From: Pseudomonas sp. B21-048
GTDB lineage: Bacteria; Pseudomonadota; Gammaproteobacteria; Pseudomonadales; Pseudomonadaceae
DNA length: 64,000 nt
Assembly: GCF_024748615.1 (NCBI RefSeq)
Contig: NZ_CP087168.1
Location: forward strand, 3,534,001 to 3,598,000
Direction of reading: 5' to 3'
In this document: positions 54,399 through 63,357 of the stretch, piece by piece
How positions within the stretch are numbered: position 1 is the stretch's first letter
Layout of the letters: the number at the start of each line of letters is the position of its first letter
The notes under the pieces: generated by a model
Databases searched by the model: none
Seen by the model: the letters and a program-made list of their open reading frames with translations, nothing else
Told to the model about the DNA's origin: nothing
Made by a program: the position numbers and the translations under genes

Positions 54399-55319
54399 TT
54401 ACCCGACCGTATTGAATGACGCAACGACGTCGACAAGCTGTTGCCTGACCCAGACATGGGCAGGGTCGCCATGGAAGCGCTCGTGCCAAATCATGGCTGG
54501 CGACAAAGGAGCAACTTGTAGCGGCAGATCCAGGAGCGCGAGCGGGAGCCTTTCCGCAAGTCGGCGCGCCAAACGGCTTGGCAACGTGAGAATCATGTCG
54601 CTATCCGCCACCAACATCGCACCAGCAAGAAAGTGGGGAACTCGCAGCGCGACGTGGCGAGTGAGTCCCAGTGTCGAGAGGGCGATGTCAACCGCACTCT
54701 CTCCCACGCCGGAAATGGTCACGGTAACGTGGCGCAAGGTCACATAACGCTCCAGGCTGAGTCCGTCTGCCACACCTGGGTGATCGGACCTCACCACGCA
54801 CACCAAGCTGTCGGCGTAAAGGCCGCGCCGATGGAGACTGCCGGGCAGTGCCTCGAAAATGCCCAGTGCCAGATCTGCGCCCCCCTGCTCGACAAGCCGC
54901 ACGTTGTCCCCAGTAGGTTGCGCGATATGGAGACTTAGCGCAGGGGCAAGGCGCTCGAAGCGGGCGATCAAACCGGAAAGGACCACCAGACTCAGGTGGT
55001 CGTGCGCGGCGATCGTGATCCGACCCGTTGCAGACGCGGGATCGAAGACGGCAGGCGAGACGATGCCTCGGGCATCGTCCAGCAGCCTGGCCACTGGACC
55101 TGCCAGCGTTTCACCGCGTGGCGTCAGTTCCAGCCCGAGCTTGCCGCGGACCACCAGGCGATCACCCAACATCGTGCGCAGTCGCCCCAGCGCGCGGCTG
55201 GCAGCCGGTTGGCTCAAGCCCAAGCGGAGGCCCGCCCGGGTAACACTTCGCTCCCGAACGAGTGCTTCGAATAGCTTTAACAGGTTGAGGTCGACTGTAG
55301 ATAAATCCACTTGGTGCAT
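54399..55319 (-). CDS. LysR family transcriptional regulator
   Basis: 306 residues from the ATG at 55319 (MHQVDLSTVDLNLLKLFEAL); an in-frame ATG at 55370 is less likely. Winged helix RSVTRAGLRLGLSQPAASRALGRLRTMLGD, then a periplasmic-binding-like effector domain from about residue 90 (TGRITIAAHDHLSLVVLSGL). Resembles the NodD/LinR-type group. Divergent from the NmrA-like gene 80 bp away, hence its likely regulator. Confidence 0.9.
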   Translation of the reverse strand: MHQVDLSTVDLNLLKLFEALVRERSVTRAGLRLGLSQPAASRALGRLRTMLGDRLVVRGKLGLELTPRGETLAGPVARLLDDARGIVSPAVFDPASATGRITIAAHDHLSLVVLSGLIARFERLAPALSLHIAQPTGDNVRLVEQGGADLALGIFEALPGSLHRRGLYADSLVCVVRSDHPGVADGLSLERYVTLRHVTVTISGVGESAVDIALSTLGLTRHVALRVPHFLAGAMLVADSDMILTLPSRLARRLAERLPLALLDLPLQVAPLSPAMIWHERFHGDPAHVWVRQQLVDVVASFNTVG

Positions 55320-55399
55320 TTTCACTATTACTTTCATGTCATTGATGCATATCGAGCAACCATGCACCATTCCGGTTCATCTGAACAGGAGATTCTTGT

Positions 55400-56296
55400 A
55401 TGACTGCTTCCTCGCTCCCTTACGTTGTGTTCGGCGTAACCGGCCGTACCGGCGCCGCTGCTGCCGATGCACTTTTGCGTTCCGGCCACCCAGTGCGCGT
55501 CGTGGTGCGTGACTCAGTCAAGGGTCGGCCGTGGGCCCAACGCGGCGCAGAGGTTGCCGTAGCCGATCTGACAGACCTCGCCTCTATGATCAAGGCGCTC
55601 AGTCAGGTCCAGGGTGCCTATGTCGTCAGCCCTCAGCACTACAACCGTGAAGATCTGTTCGAGAGGGCAGACTTGATTGCCGATACCACGGCGCGCGCTG
55701 CGGTTGCGGCGGACGTGCCCAGGCTTGTGGCTCTTTCCTCGGTGGGTGCCGACCGTGAACGCGGAACTGGATGGATCAGGATGAACCGCATGTTCGAGCA
55801 GCGTTTAGGTGAAACCGGTGTTTCGACCATCTTCCTGCGCGCGGCTTATTTCATGGAGAACTGGATGCCGATGGTCGGACAGGCCGTGCGTAGCGGCACC
55901 CTCCCGACGTTTCTGGCACCACCACAGCGCCCTCTCCCGATGGTGGCGACTGTGGATGTCGGCAGCACCGCAGCTGCTTTGCTGCAGGAAGAAAGGACGG
56001 GGACCTCTGTTGTCACACTCTCGGGGCCCAAAGACTATGCCCCGAACGATATCGCCGCTATCGTTTCCGCCACGCTCGATAAGCCTGTCGACGTGGCAGT
56101 CCTTCTGGAAGCTGAGTGGCCCAAAGCGCTGGCGGATGCCCATTTCTCAAAGGCCGCCCTTGCTGGTTTCACCGAAATGACCCGTGGCCTCAATTGCTCG
56201 CATATCGACCTCAAGAGCGATCCCGGCGCAATAGAGTGGGCAGGAACAACTCCGCTGGAACGAGTCATCGCCGAACTGGCACAGCGTCAGCGCTAA
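55400..56296 (+). CDS. NmrA family NAD(P)-binding protein
   Basis: 298 residues, ATG preceded by CAGGAG. NAD(P) loop VFGVTGRTGAAAADALL at the N-terminus, VRVVVRDSVKGRPWAQRGAEVAVADLTD, and ALSSVGADRERGTGWIRMNRMFEQ. PTFLAPPQRPLPMVATVDVG and the C-terminal NCSHIDLKSDPGAIEWAGTTPLERVI are common in NmrA/quinone-reductase-like (QOR2) proteins. Acts as a redox sensor or NAD(P)H quinone reductase; precise role unknown. Confidence 0.87.
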   Translation: MTASSLPYVVFGVTGRTGAAAADALLRSGHPVRVVVRDSVKGRPWAQRGAEVAVADLTDLASMIKALSQVQGAYVVSPQHYNREDLFERADLIADTTARAAVAADVPRLVALSSVGADRERGTGWIRMNRMFEQRLGETGVSTIFLRAAYFMENWMPMVGQAVRSGTLPTFLAPPQRPLPMVATVDVGSTAAALLQEERTGTSVVTLSGPKDYAPNDIAAIVSATLDKPVDVAVLLEAEWPKALADAHFSKAALAGFTEMTRGLNCSHIDLKSDPGAIEWAGTTPLERVIAELAQRQR

Positions 56297-56710
56297 AGGC
56301 CAGCAGGGATATTCGGCTTCGCCAAACGGCTAAGGAACCGGCCAGGCCAACTCTGCCCCAAGATAGTCCCCACTAAAATTGGGTGGGGACTACGGTCTAG
56401 ACGGTGCTGACTGGACGCATACTTGCAGCCCCAGTGCGGTTCCCTTCCATGTAACCCTCAGTTCTCCCTACTTCGCCAACCCCTAGGCGGAGTCCAGGCA
56501 TGAATGTCCTTTTGGTCAGGGTCGTTAGCGACGCCCGCGACGGCGCTACTCGGCCTGCTACTGGATGTGGCGATTTTCAATCCATCGATGCTTAGGGATG
56601 CCTTCAATCCCGTCTCACTAAATGTGGCCCGACTTGCCCTGTGCGCAGTTGCCTGGAACACCAAGGCTTGAGCAAAAGTGAGCTCGCAGAAGTGACTAAG
56701 TCTTCCCCTC
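56297..56710. other. 414-bp stretch with an inverted repeat, no clear gene
   Basis: A perfect inverted repeat lies at 56364-56392. A leftward 89-codon frame (56458-56727) ending KDIHAWTPPRGWRSREN is not recognised and overlaps the next gene's end; it could be the tail of a lost gene. Confidence 0.45.
56364..56392. repeat. tagtccccac inverted repeat
   Basis: tagtccccac at 56364-56373 and gtggggacta at 56383-56392, nine-base loop; no T-run. May be a terminator shared by flanking genes or an element end. Confidence 0.55.
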
Positions 56711-57202
56711 CTACACCAATAGCTCAACCAACCGCCCCGGCGTCATCTTCGTCACCATAATCGTTACAATCACAAACATCCCCATAAATCCGAAAACACC
56801 CATCCAGAGCCATTTTTTGTACACGGACCGGTATTCATCATCGAGCCCCTTTCCGGTCTCAACCGCGCTCGAAGCCATCACGTACAACCGCTTCTGAAGC
56901 ACCAATACCGGCAGCCAAAGCGAACCCACGCAAAGGAAGATGATCAACGACGTCAAAACCCACTCCGTGGTCAGGGGAAGCCCGGCAAGCTTCATCAGCC
57001 AATAGCCCGTCGCTATCTGAATAAAGCCTGCCGGTGTGGTAATCCAGGTGTCGAACCGCACAACCATTCTGGCCACATGCGCGATCACTTGAGGGTTGGC
57101 CGTGCGGCTGACGGCGATCAGGTAGAGGTAGGACCCCATGCCGAATCCAAACAGGAAAATAGCGGCTATGACGTGAATGTATTTCAGGCACAGATAGAGC
57201 AT
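56711..57202 (-). CDS. DUF2269 family membrane protein
   Basis: 163 residues, four membrane helices: YIHVIAAIFLFGFGMGSYLYLI, WITTPAGFIQIATGYWLM, VLTSLIIFLCVGSLWLPVLVL, and WMGVFGFMGMFVIVTIMVTKM. The conserved early histidine (KYIHV) and FGFGMGS fit DUF2269. Function unknown. Starts three bases after the stop of the upstream truncated dehydrogenase, so in one operon. Confidence 0.85.
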   Translation of the reverse strand: MLYLCLKYIHVIAAIFLFGFGMGSYLYLIAVSRTANPQVIAHVARMVVRFDTWITTPAGFIQIATGYWLMKLAGLPLTTEWVLTSLIIFLCVGSLWLPVLVLQKRLYVMASSAVETGKGLDDEYRSVYKKWLWMGVFGFMGMFVIVTIMVTKMTPGRLVELLV

Positions 57203-57205
57203 CGG

Positions 57206-57922
57206 TCAGCTCTGCTCGCCAGAGAAGTACACGGACATGCTCAAATTTTCCGGATCGTTGATGGCGGCTATGTATTCGTCGACGGTGATTTCGCCCACGC
57301 AAGCCCGGGCGCCGGGTTCGGGCAAATACCCTTGGGCGATTTTTGCGGCCAAGGTAACGGCTGCACAGCTTGGGATTTCCGGGCCCTTGTCATTCATAGC
57401 GGTCAGCTGCACGGTCATGGACAGCGGTTCTCCTTCGGCACCGATGCCCTGAACGTCGATGTACATTGCGCTTTTGCCATCGCCAAATCGTTCGAACCAC
57501 AGTCCCCACCGATGAAGTCTTGCGGCCCAAGGGGCATGGTCACGGACCATCCCTGTCCTCAGTGCCTGGGCAAGCAGGTAGTTGGCGGCACCGCCGAGCT
57601 TCAGGCCCGCACCTGCCTTGAAGCTCAGGGTTTGGGCGCCATAGCGGCTGGCGAAGATATCAATGTCCGGCACGTCGACATTGGCCAGCAGCCGAGTGCC
57701 CAGATATTGCATCTTGCGAAGCTTCAGGTCCTGCCAGCCCAACACTTCATGCACCTGGCCATTCTTGAGTTGCTTGATTGGTTTGCCTGCATAGGCGAGA
57801 ACGCCTTGGACAGTAGACAGTTGATTGTCGATCCGACCCTGACCACACGCTACGACGAAATCGCCTTCAACGCCGGTCGACTGGGTGCGTCGATCGTGCT
57901 CGATACGCAGCAACTTCGCCAC
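57206..57922 (-). CDS. saccharopine-dehydrogenase-like protein lacking its Rossmann domain
   Basis: 238 residues from a GTG. From STVQGVLAYAGKPIKQLKNG onward it follows the C-terminal half of saccharopine dehydrogenase-like proteins (LANVDVPDIDIF, a long central helix AANYLLAQALRTG, GKSAMYIDVQGIGAEGEPLSMTVQL). The NADP-binding N-terminal half of about 170 residues is absent; the first 38 codons (AKLLRIEHDRRTQSTGVEG) look unrelated. Starts four bases after the DUF4157 stop. Probably a truncated, perhaps non-functional gene retained by its operon. Confidence 0.7.
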   Translation of the reverse strand: MAKLLRIEHDRRTQSTGVEGDFVVACGQGRIDNQLSTVQGVLAYAGKPIKQLKNGQVHEVLGWQDLKLRKMQYLGTRLLANVDVPDIDIFASRYGAQTLSFKAGAGLKLGGAANYLLAQALRTGMVRDHAPWAARLHRWGLWFERFGDGKSAMYIDVQGIGAEGEPLSMTVQLTAMNDKGPEIPSCAAVTLAAKIAQGYLPEPGARACVGEITVDEYIAAINDPENLSMSVYFSGEQS

Positions 57923-57925
57923 TCT

Positions 57926-58519
57926 TCAATAAGTCCCTTCCCGCACCGACCGTCTGACCTCAGCCTGTATGGCATAAGCCGGCGCCTCCACCGCATTGGA
58001 ATCTTGTGTATATCGCTGGGCAAACCCTTCTACCCCCCACGCCTGAAACTGCTGCACATGCTTTAATTCGTGAGCCCAGAGCGCGGTGTTCTGTTCTGCG
58101 GTTTGAGCGTCCCGGAAGAGAATGATGTCGATTAGCGTCACGGCACCGACATCGGGGTTTTGCAGCATGGCAGTGGCGGCATTGAATTGGCCGTTGTCGC
58201 TAACTTTGTAGCGCGCGGTATCGAGGACGCTGGGGTCGTACCAACGCAGCAGTTGCTCCCGGATGTGCGCAGGAATGGGCTGGATGCCGGCGCTGGCTGC
58301 TTCAGCGCGGGCTTGGGTCAGCCACAGCGCCAGGGCAGGTGCCGCGATCTGGTAGATGCCATCAGGCAGGGAGCCGAGTTGTCCCGGGTCGGGCAGGCAG
58401 ATGCAGCCGTCCAGGCACACTTGTTTCTCGCCAGGTGGGCAGGCGTTGGTCTGGGCTGGCACTTCAAGCGTCAGGTAAAGCACAAACAGCGCCATCAGGC
58501 GCGTGGTGTTGGGCAGCAT
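57926..58519 (-). CDS. DUF4157 putative metallopeptidase, secreted
   Basis: 197 residues. Signal peptide (LMALFVLYLTLEVPAQTNA), then CPPGEKQVCLDGCICLPDP, a cysteine cluster likely disulfide-bonded, and a C-terminal DUF4157-like region with NTALWAHELKHVQQFQAWGVEGFA, i.e. HELKH as a candidate zinc site. DUF4157 occurs in putative secreted peptidases. Periplasmic or extracellular. First gene of a leftward operon with the truncated dehydrogenase and DUF2269 genes. Confidence 0.8.
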   Translation of the reverse strand: MLPNTTRLMALFVLYLTLEVPAQTNACPPGEKQVCLDGCICLPDPGQLGSLPDGIYQIAAPALALWLTQARAEAASAGIQPIPAHIREQLLRWYDPSVLDTARYKVSDNGQFNAATAMLQNPDVGAVTLIDIILFRDAQTAEQNTALWAHELKHVQQFQAWGVEGFAQRYTQDSNAVEAPAYAIQAEVRRSVREGTY

Positions 58520-58674
58520 TGGGCGCTCCAGGGACGGACGCAGCGCGAACAGTGGGTCACAATGGATCGACGACCCGCATGGCTTTAGCGTAGTCCTGAA
58601 CCAGGCGCCGACGATAATCCGGTTTGCCTGATCACCCCTCGGCGACTTCTCATATAACCCTCAAAACCGTGTGC

Positions 58675-59370
58675 TCAAGCCAGCAACTCGGTAATCCACC
58701 GGGCCTGTCGAGTGATGTCCTGCACCTTCTCCTCGGGCACCGCCCGCCCCGCCCGGGCGAAGTGGGTCAGGGTCTTCTGCTTCTGGCGCAGCAGACGCTG
58801 CCATTTGAGCAGGAACGCCGGGCTGCGTGTCTGCATCTGCAGCGGGCCGAAGTACAACTCCTCAGCGGTGTACCTCACCGGCCCCGCGCGCTCGGCGACA
58901 ATGATTTCGTAGTCGAAGCGATTTTCCCGCAGCACCTCCTCGCAGAGGATGCGGTAGCCATTTTCCATCAGCCATTGGCGCAGTGGCTGCTCGCCGCCGT
59001 TGGGCTGCAAGATCAGGCGTTCCTGACCGCTCAGGCGCGCCTTGCCGCTGTCGAGGATGTCGCGGATCGTCTCGCCGCCCATGCCACAGAGGCTGATCGC
59101 CGTGATCCCGTCTTCCGGCTCGATCGCTGCCAGGCCATTGGCCAGGCGCACCGTGATCCGCAGGTCTTGGCCGTTCTCGCGCACGGTGCGTTCGGCCGAG
59201 CGGAACGGCGTCAATGCCACCTCGCCGGCCACTGCCGCCGTGATGGCGCCACGGCGCATCAACGCCACCGGCAGGTAGCCGTGATCCGAGCCGATATCGG
59301 CCAAGCGCGCACCGGCTGGCACATGCGCCGCCACGCGCTCCAGGCGCATGGACAATGTCTGTTCGTTCAA
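58675..59370 (-). CDS. trmK: tRNA (adenine(22)-N1)-methyltransferase TrmK
   Basis: 231 residues. S-adenosylmethionine-binding Rossmann fold at the N-terminus: RLADIGSDHGYLPVALM is motif I, ISLCGMGGETIRDIL and LILQPNGGEQPLRQWLMENG lie in the catalytic half. The C-terminal coiled coil (LLKWQRLLRQKQKTLTHF) is typical of TrmK. Methylates N1 of A22 in tRNA. The ATG at codon 8 is an alternative start. Monocistronic. Confidence 0.88.
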   Translation of the reverse strand: MNEQTLSMRLERVAAHVPAGARLADIGSDHGYLPVALMRRGAITAAVAGEVALTPFRSAERTVRENGQDLRITVRLANGLAAIEPEDGITAISLCGMGGETIRDILDSGKARLSGQERLILQPNGGEQPLRQWLMENGYRILCEEVLRENRFDYEIIVAERAGPVRYTAEELYFGPLQMQTRSPAFLLKWQRLLRQKQKTLTHFARAGRAVPEEKVQDITRQARWITELLA

Positions 59371-59936
59371 CGGCAGTTCCTATTCACCACGAATGTCCGG
59401 CACCTTTGATATAAGTGCAAGCGGCCCATAATGCTGGGTGTTGGAGGCAGGGTAAAGCGCCAGCCAGGATTTTCTGGCGGCTGGATTCACTGCCGTAGAG
59501 ATAGAGGCTTTCACCCAGAACAATGGCCTGGCGTTTTGACGTCAGGCATACACTATCAACTTAACGACAAGACAGACTCTTTACTCAACAAGCCACGCAT
59601 ATTGTTAGACTGTTATTTACGCACTCCAGCAACATCATCATGAGAACTTCTTCTATATAACGCACTTGCCAAATCGTCAAAAAAATAACGCCAGAATATT
59701 CAGGAAAAGTTCACAGTGCAGCCTCTACCCCAAGGTTTACGGCATTAACGTTAGTTGCTCAGCATTGCATCAAACACCTCAACGAAGTACCGCCCACTCT
59801 CTGACAATTTCTAACAATCATTGACACTCAGGCACAGACGCCAGATGATGGCGCCACATTGCCATCATCCAAAACATCAACCTCGTCAGGTTAATAAACT
59901 CTGCACTCCTGAGTTATTTAAATCCCGGTATAACGC
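59371..59936. other. 566-bp AT-rich leader upstream of the cellulose operon
   Basis: No gene. AT content rises sharply after about 59570, in contrast to the flanking genes. A hairpin of about 6 bp (cgccag / ctggcg, 59458-59479) occurs near its start. The cellulose operon's promoter and regulatory sites are presumably here; none can be pinned down. Confidence 0.45.
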
Positions 59937-61103
59937 ATGAAATATGTAGATGACGTTACTCAGCTTTTCGCAAGCTTTGGCGAAGCCGCAGGTAGTTACC
60001 AGGAAATACAACCCAATTATAACGACTTCAAAGATAACCTGACCTCGCCGACAACATCGATCACTCAGCCAGATTTAAACGCGGCGTTGCCTCAAGCCAT
60101 TACCGCCGAGTTTCCACTTGAAGAAACCGCGCCCTTATTACTGATTGGCCCGCCAGTGACACGTGCAAAAAACGTTGTCATCTCGCTGCCTTCACCGAAA
60201 ACCGCCCCTCTGCCGAGTGAGTCAATGGCGGCCCCCCTAACGGGTGACCACCCGCGATTGAGCGAACTGTTGCGCGAACTGAAACAGACTCGTCGAGACG
60301 GTCTGCCAACGCCTCGAAAACAAACCGAAGCAAAGGTCATCGCTGTCGTTTCGGCAAATGGCGGCGTGGGGAAAAGCACTGTCGTGGCCGGGCTGGCAAA
60401 GGCTCTCAGGCGTCTTGGCGGGCGAACCATAGCGATTGATCTGGACCCTCAAAACGCCCTGCCCAGTCATTTGGGCACCCTTAAACAGGGGGCTGGACTG
60501 ATCCAGCTGAAACAGCCCGATACCGACTGGAGCGCCCATTGTCAGCCGGGCTATTGCGACAGCGAGCTCCTGCCCTTTGGCACGGGCAACGTCGATGATC
60601 TCAGATCGCTCAAGCAGCAGATGCTTGACGATACCAACTGGCTGAACAGACACCTTGTGTCGATGAACCTCGGTGAAAACGATACGGTGATCCTGGACAC
60701 CCCTTCAGGCGCAAACATCTATTCGCAACAAGCGCTGGATGCCGCCGATCTGGTGCTCGTCATCACCGTCGCCGACGCGGCCGCCTATCTGGCGCTGGAC
60801 ACCATGGCGCAGTGGCTGGAAACCCGCGCAAGACCTGCACAAGTTCACAGGTATGTGCTTAACCAACAGGAGGATTCGCGCTCATTCAGCCGGGACATGA
60901 GTCTGCTGTTCCAGCGCCGTCTCGGCAGTGATCTGATCAAGACGATACGACTCGATCACCAACTCAACGAATCGCTGGCCTACAACCAGGACCCACTGCA
61001 GCACGCACCGGACTCCATTGGCTGTCAGGACATCCTTTCACTTGCGCGCGCAGTTCACGCCTTGCTGCTCCCGGACGCTATTGACGAGCACGTCGCGCCA
61101 TGA
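59937..61103 (+). CDS. bcsQ: BcsP-like / BcsQ fusion, MinD-type ATPase of cellulose synthesis
   Basis: 388 residues. The C-terminal 250 (from about 130) form a MinD/ParA-type ATPase: deviant Walker A ANGGVGKSTVV at 141-150 and DLDPQNALPSHLG, a match to BcsQ/WssA, which organises cellulose synthase at the cell pole. The N-terminal 130 residues begin DDVTQLFASFGEAAGSYQEI, the short BcsP/BcsR-like motif normally carried by a separate small protein, joined by a Pro/Thr-rich linker. Overlaps bcsA by four bases. The ribosome-binding site is weak. Confidence 0.85.
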   Translation: MKYVDDVTQLFASFGEAAGSYQEIQPNYNDFKDNLTSPTTSITQPDLNAALPQAITAEFPLEETAPLLLIGPPVTRAKNVVISLPSPKTAPLPSESMAAPLTGDHPRLSELLRELKQTRRDGLPTPRKQTEAKVIAVVSANGGVGKSTVVAGLAKALRRLGGRTIAIDLDPQNALPSHLGTLKQGAGLIQLKQPDTDWSAHCQPGYCDSELLPFGTGNVDDLRSLKQQMLDDTNWLNRHLVSMNLGENDTVILDTPSGANIYSQQALDAADLVLVITVADAAAYLALDTMAQWLETRARPAQVHRYVLNQQEDSRSFSRDMSLLFQRRLGSDLIKTIRLDHQLNESLAYNQDPLQHAPDSIGCQDILSLARAVHALLLPDAIDEHVAP

Positions 61104-63337
61104 CTGCCCAGCTCAATACCCCCTCCCCCTCCTCGCGGACCTGGCGATTGCAGGTGTTCCTGGATACGTTCCAGGCTCGCTTCAATCGATGGCCCGAGCG
61201 TTATCGCCAAGCCCTGAAAATCCTGGCAGGGCTGATTGCAGCATTATTGGCGCTGGGCATCCTTACCGCACCGCTGGATCTGTATTCCCAGGCAGGGTTT
61301 GCCGCAGCGTGTTTCACCGTCAGCCTGTTCATCCGCAAACAATCCGGGCGACTGGCGATCCTGACCTTGATCACCCTCTCGTTGATCGCATCGTTACGTT
61401 ATATGTATTGGCGCCTGTCCGACACGCTGGATTTCGACAACTGGCAGGATGCCGTATTTGGCTATGGGTTGGTCCTGGCAGAGCTGTATGCCTTGCTCGT
61501 CCTGGTATTCGGTTATGTCCAGACCGCCTGGCCGCTGCACCGCAAGCCACAGATTTTGCAGCAGGCGCCGGATCAATGGCCAACGGTCGACATCTTTATC
61601 CCCACTTACAACGAAGCATTGAGCATCGTGAAACTGGTGGTGCTCGCCGCCCAATCCATTGACTGGCCCGAAGCCAAGTTGCGTGTGCATGTACTCGATG
61701 ACGGACGTCGGGAAGCGTTCCGGATTTTCTGCGAACAGGTCGGCGTCAACTACATCACCCGCGACAACAATCAGCATGCCAAGGCCGGCAACCTCAACGA
61801 AGCGCTGAAAGTGACCGATGGCGAGTTCATTGCCGTATTTGACGCAGATCACGTCCCCACCCGCTCCTTTCTGCAAGTCACTATGGGCTGGTTTTTCAAG
61901 GATCCGAACCTGGCGTTGCTGCAAACGCCGCATTTTTTCTACTCACCCGACCCATTCGAAAAAAACCTCGATACGTTTCGCTCGGTCCCCAACGAAGGTG
62001 AGTTGTTCTACGGCCTGGTGCAGAACGGCAACGACCTTTGGAACGCAACCTTCTTCTGTGGCTCCTGCGCAGTCATGCGGCGCACTCATTTGCTGGAAGT
62101 CGGCGGCATCGCCACCGAAACCGTGACCGAGGATGCGCACACGGCGCTCAAGCTCAATCGCCGGGGGTTCAATACCGCCTACCTTGCCATTCCACAAGCA
62201 GCCGGCCTGGCCACGGAAAACCTTTCTCGTCACATTAGTCAGCGCATACGTTGGGCGCGGGGCATGGCGCAGATTTTTCGCACCGACAACCCGCTGCTTG
62301 GCAAAGGTCTGAACCTGGGCCAGCGCATCTGTTATCTCAACGCCATGATGCATTTTTTCTACAGCCTACCTCGCCTGGTGTTTTTGACCGCACCCTTGGC
62401 CTACCTGATTTTTGGCGCGCAGATATTCCACGCCTCGGCGTTGATGGTGGCGGTCTATGTACTGCCCCATATTGTCCATTCCAGCCTGACCAACTCCAGC
62501 ATCCAGGGGCGATTCCGTCATTCGTTCTGGAACGAAGTCTATGAGTCGGTTTTGGCCTGGTACATCATGCGGCCCGTGCTACTCGCCCTGATCAAACCGT
62601 CACAGGGAACGTTCAACGTGACCGATAAGGGCGGCACCATCGAAGAAAATTATTTCGACTGGAAGCTCGCGCGCCCCTACATCGTGTTGCTCACCTTGAA
62701 CATGCTCGGTCTGGGGATCGGTTCGGTGAAGCTGATAGGGAGTGATTCGGCCGAGGTCGCGACCTTGTTGATCAACCTGGTGTGGACTATTTACAACATC
62801 ATCATCGTCAGTACCGCTGTCGCGGTTGCCAGTGAATCTTCCGAGGTGCGCTCCGAACCCAGGGTTCCCGCCGATCTGCCTGTGCGCATCTACCGTCAAG
62901 ATGGCACCTGGTTCGATTGCACTACCCAGAATTTCTCGCAACAAGGCGTGGGTCTCAACCTGCCAGACGATATTCGACTCTGCCCCCAAGAGACGCTGCA
63001 ACTGAGCATTCTGCGCACGCCTCCCTCCAGCCTTTTTCCTGCAACGGCGATGTTCAGCCACGGCAATGTGGTCGGTGTGCAATTCGATGCCATGCCACTG
63101 CGTCTGCAGAGTGAACTGGTTCGACTGACGTTTTCACGCGCCGATACCTGGGCCAGCAGTTGGGGTAACGGCCGTCCCGATGCCCCAATGTCGGCCCTCA
63201 GGGACGTCAGCCGCATCGGCCTGCGCGCCATTCTCGGCTTGTTCATGGTCACCCTTAAAGACGGCCGAGCGCTGCTGCGCAAACGTTCGAACACGCCATC
63301 CTCTATTGACCCTACTGCGGAAATGCCCCGATCTTGA
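61100..63337 (+). CDS. bcsA: cellulose synthase catalytic subunit BcsA
   Basis: 745 residues, inner membrane. Processive GT2 with the D, D, D, Q-x-x-R-W set: VLDDGRREA at 198-206, FDADHVP at 247-253, TEDAH at 343-347, and QRIRW at 381-385; also the FFCGS loop (319-322). Several membrane helices flank the catalytic domain. The C-terminal PilZ domain starts RSEPRVPADLPVRIY and binds c-di-GMP, so synthesis is allosterically controlled. Polymerises UDP-glucose into beta-1,4-glucan. Slightly shorter than E. coli BcsA. Translationally coupled to bcsQ and bcsB. Confidence 0.95.
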   Translation: MTAQLNTPSPSSRTWRLQVFLDTFQARFNRWPERYRQALKILAGLIAALLALGILTAPLDLYSQAGFAAACFTVSLFIRKQSGRLAILTLITLSLIASLRYMYWRLSDTLDFDNWQDAVFGYGLVLAELYALLVLVFGYVQTAWPLHRKPQILQQAPDQWPTVDIFIPTYNEALSIVKLVVLAAQSIDWPEAKLRVHVLDDGRREAFRIFCEQVGVNYITRDNNQHAKAGNLNEALKVTDGEFIAVFDADHVPTRSFLQVTMGWFFKDPNLALLQTPHFFYSPDPFEKNLDTFRSVPNEGELFYGLVQNGNDLWNATFFCGSCAVMRRTHLLEVGGIATETVTEDAHTALKLNRRGFNTAYLAIPQAAGLATENLSRHISQRIRWARGMAQIFRTDNPLLGKGLNLGQRICYLNAMMHFFYSLPRLVFLTAPLAYLIFGAQIFHASALMVAVYVLPHIVHSSLTNSSIQGRFRHSFWNEVYESVLAWYIMRPVLLALIKPSQGTFNVTDKGGTIEENYFDWKLARPYIVLLTLNMLGLGIGSVKLIGSDSAEVATLLINLVWTIYNIIIVSTAVAVASESSEVRSEPRVPADLPVRIYRQDGTWFDCTTQNFSQQGVGLNLPDDIRLCPQETLQLSILRTPPSSLFPATAMFSHGNVVGVQFDAMPLRLQSELVRLTFSRADTWASSWGNGRPDAPMSALRDVSRIGLRAILGLFMVTLKDGRALLRKRSNTPSSIDPTAEMPRS

Positions 63338-63357
63338 ACCGCTCTCGCCAGACCTCT

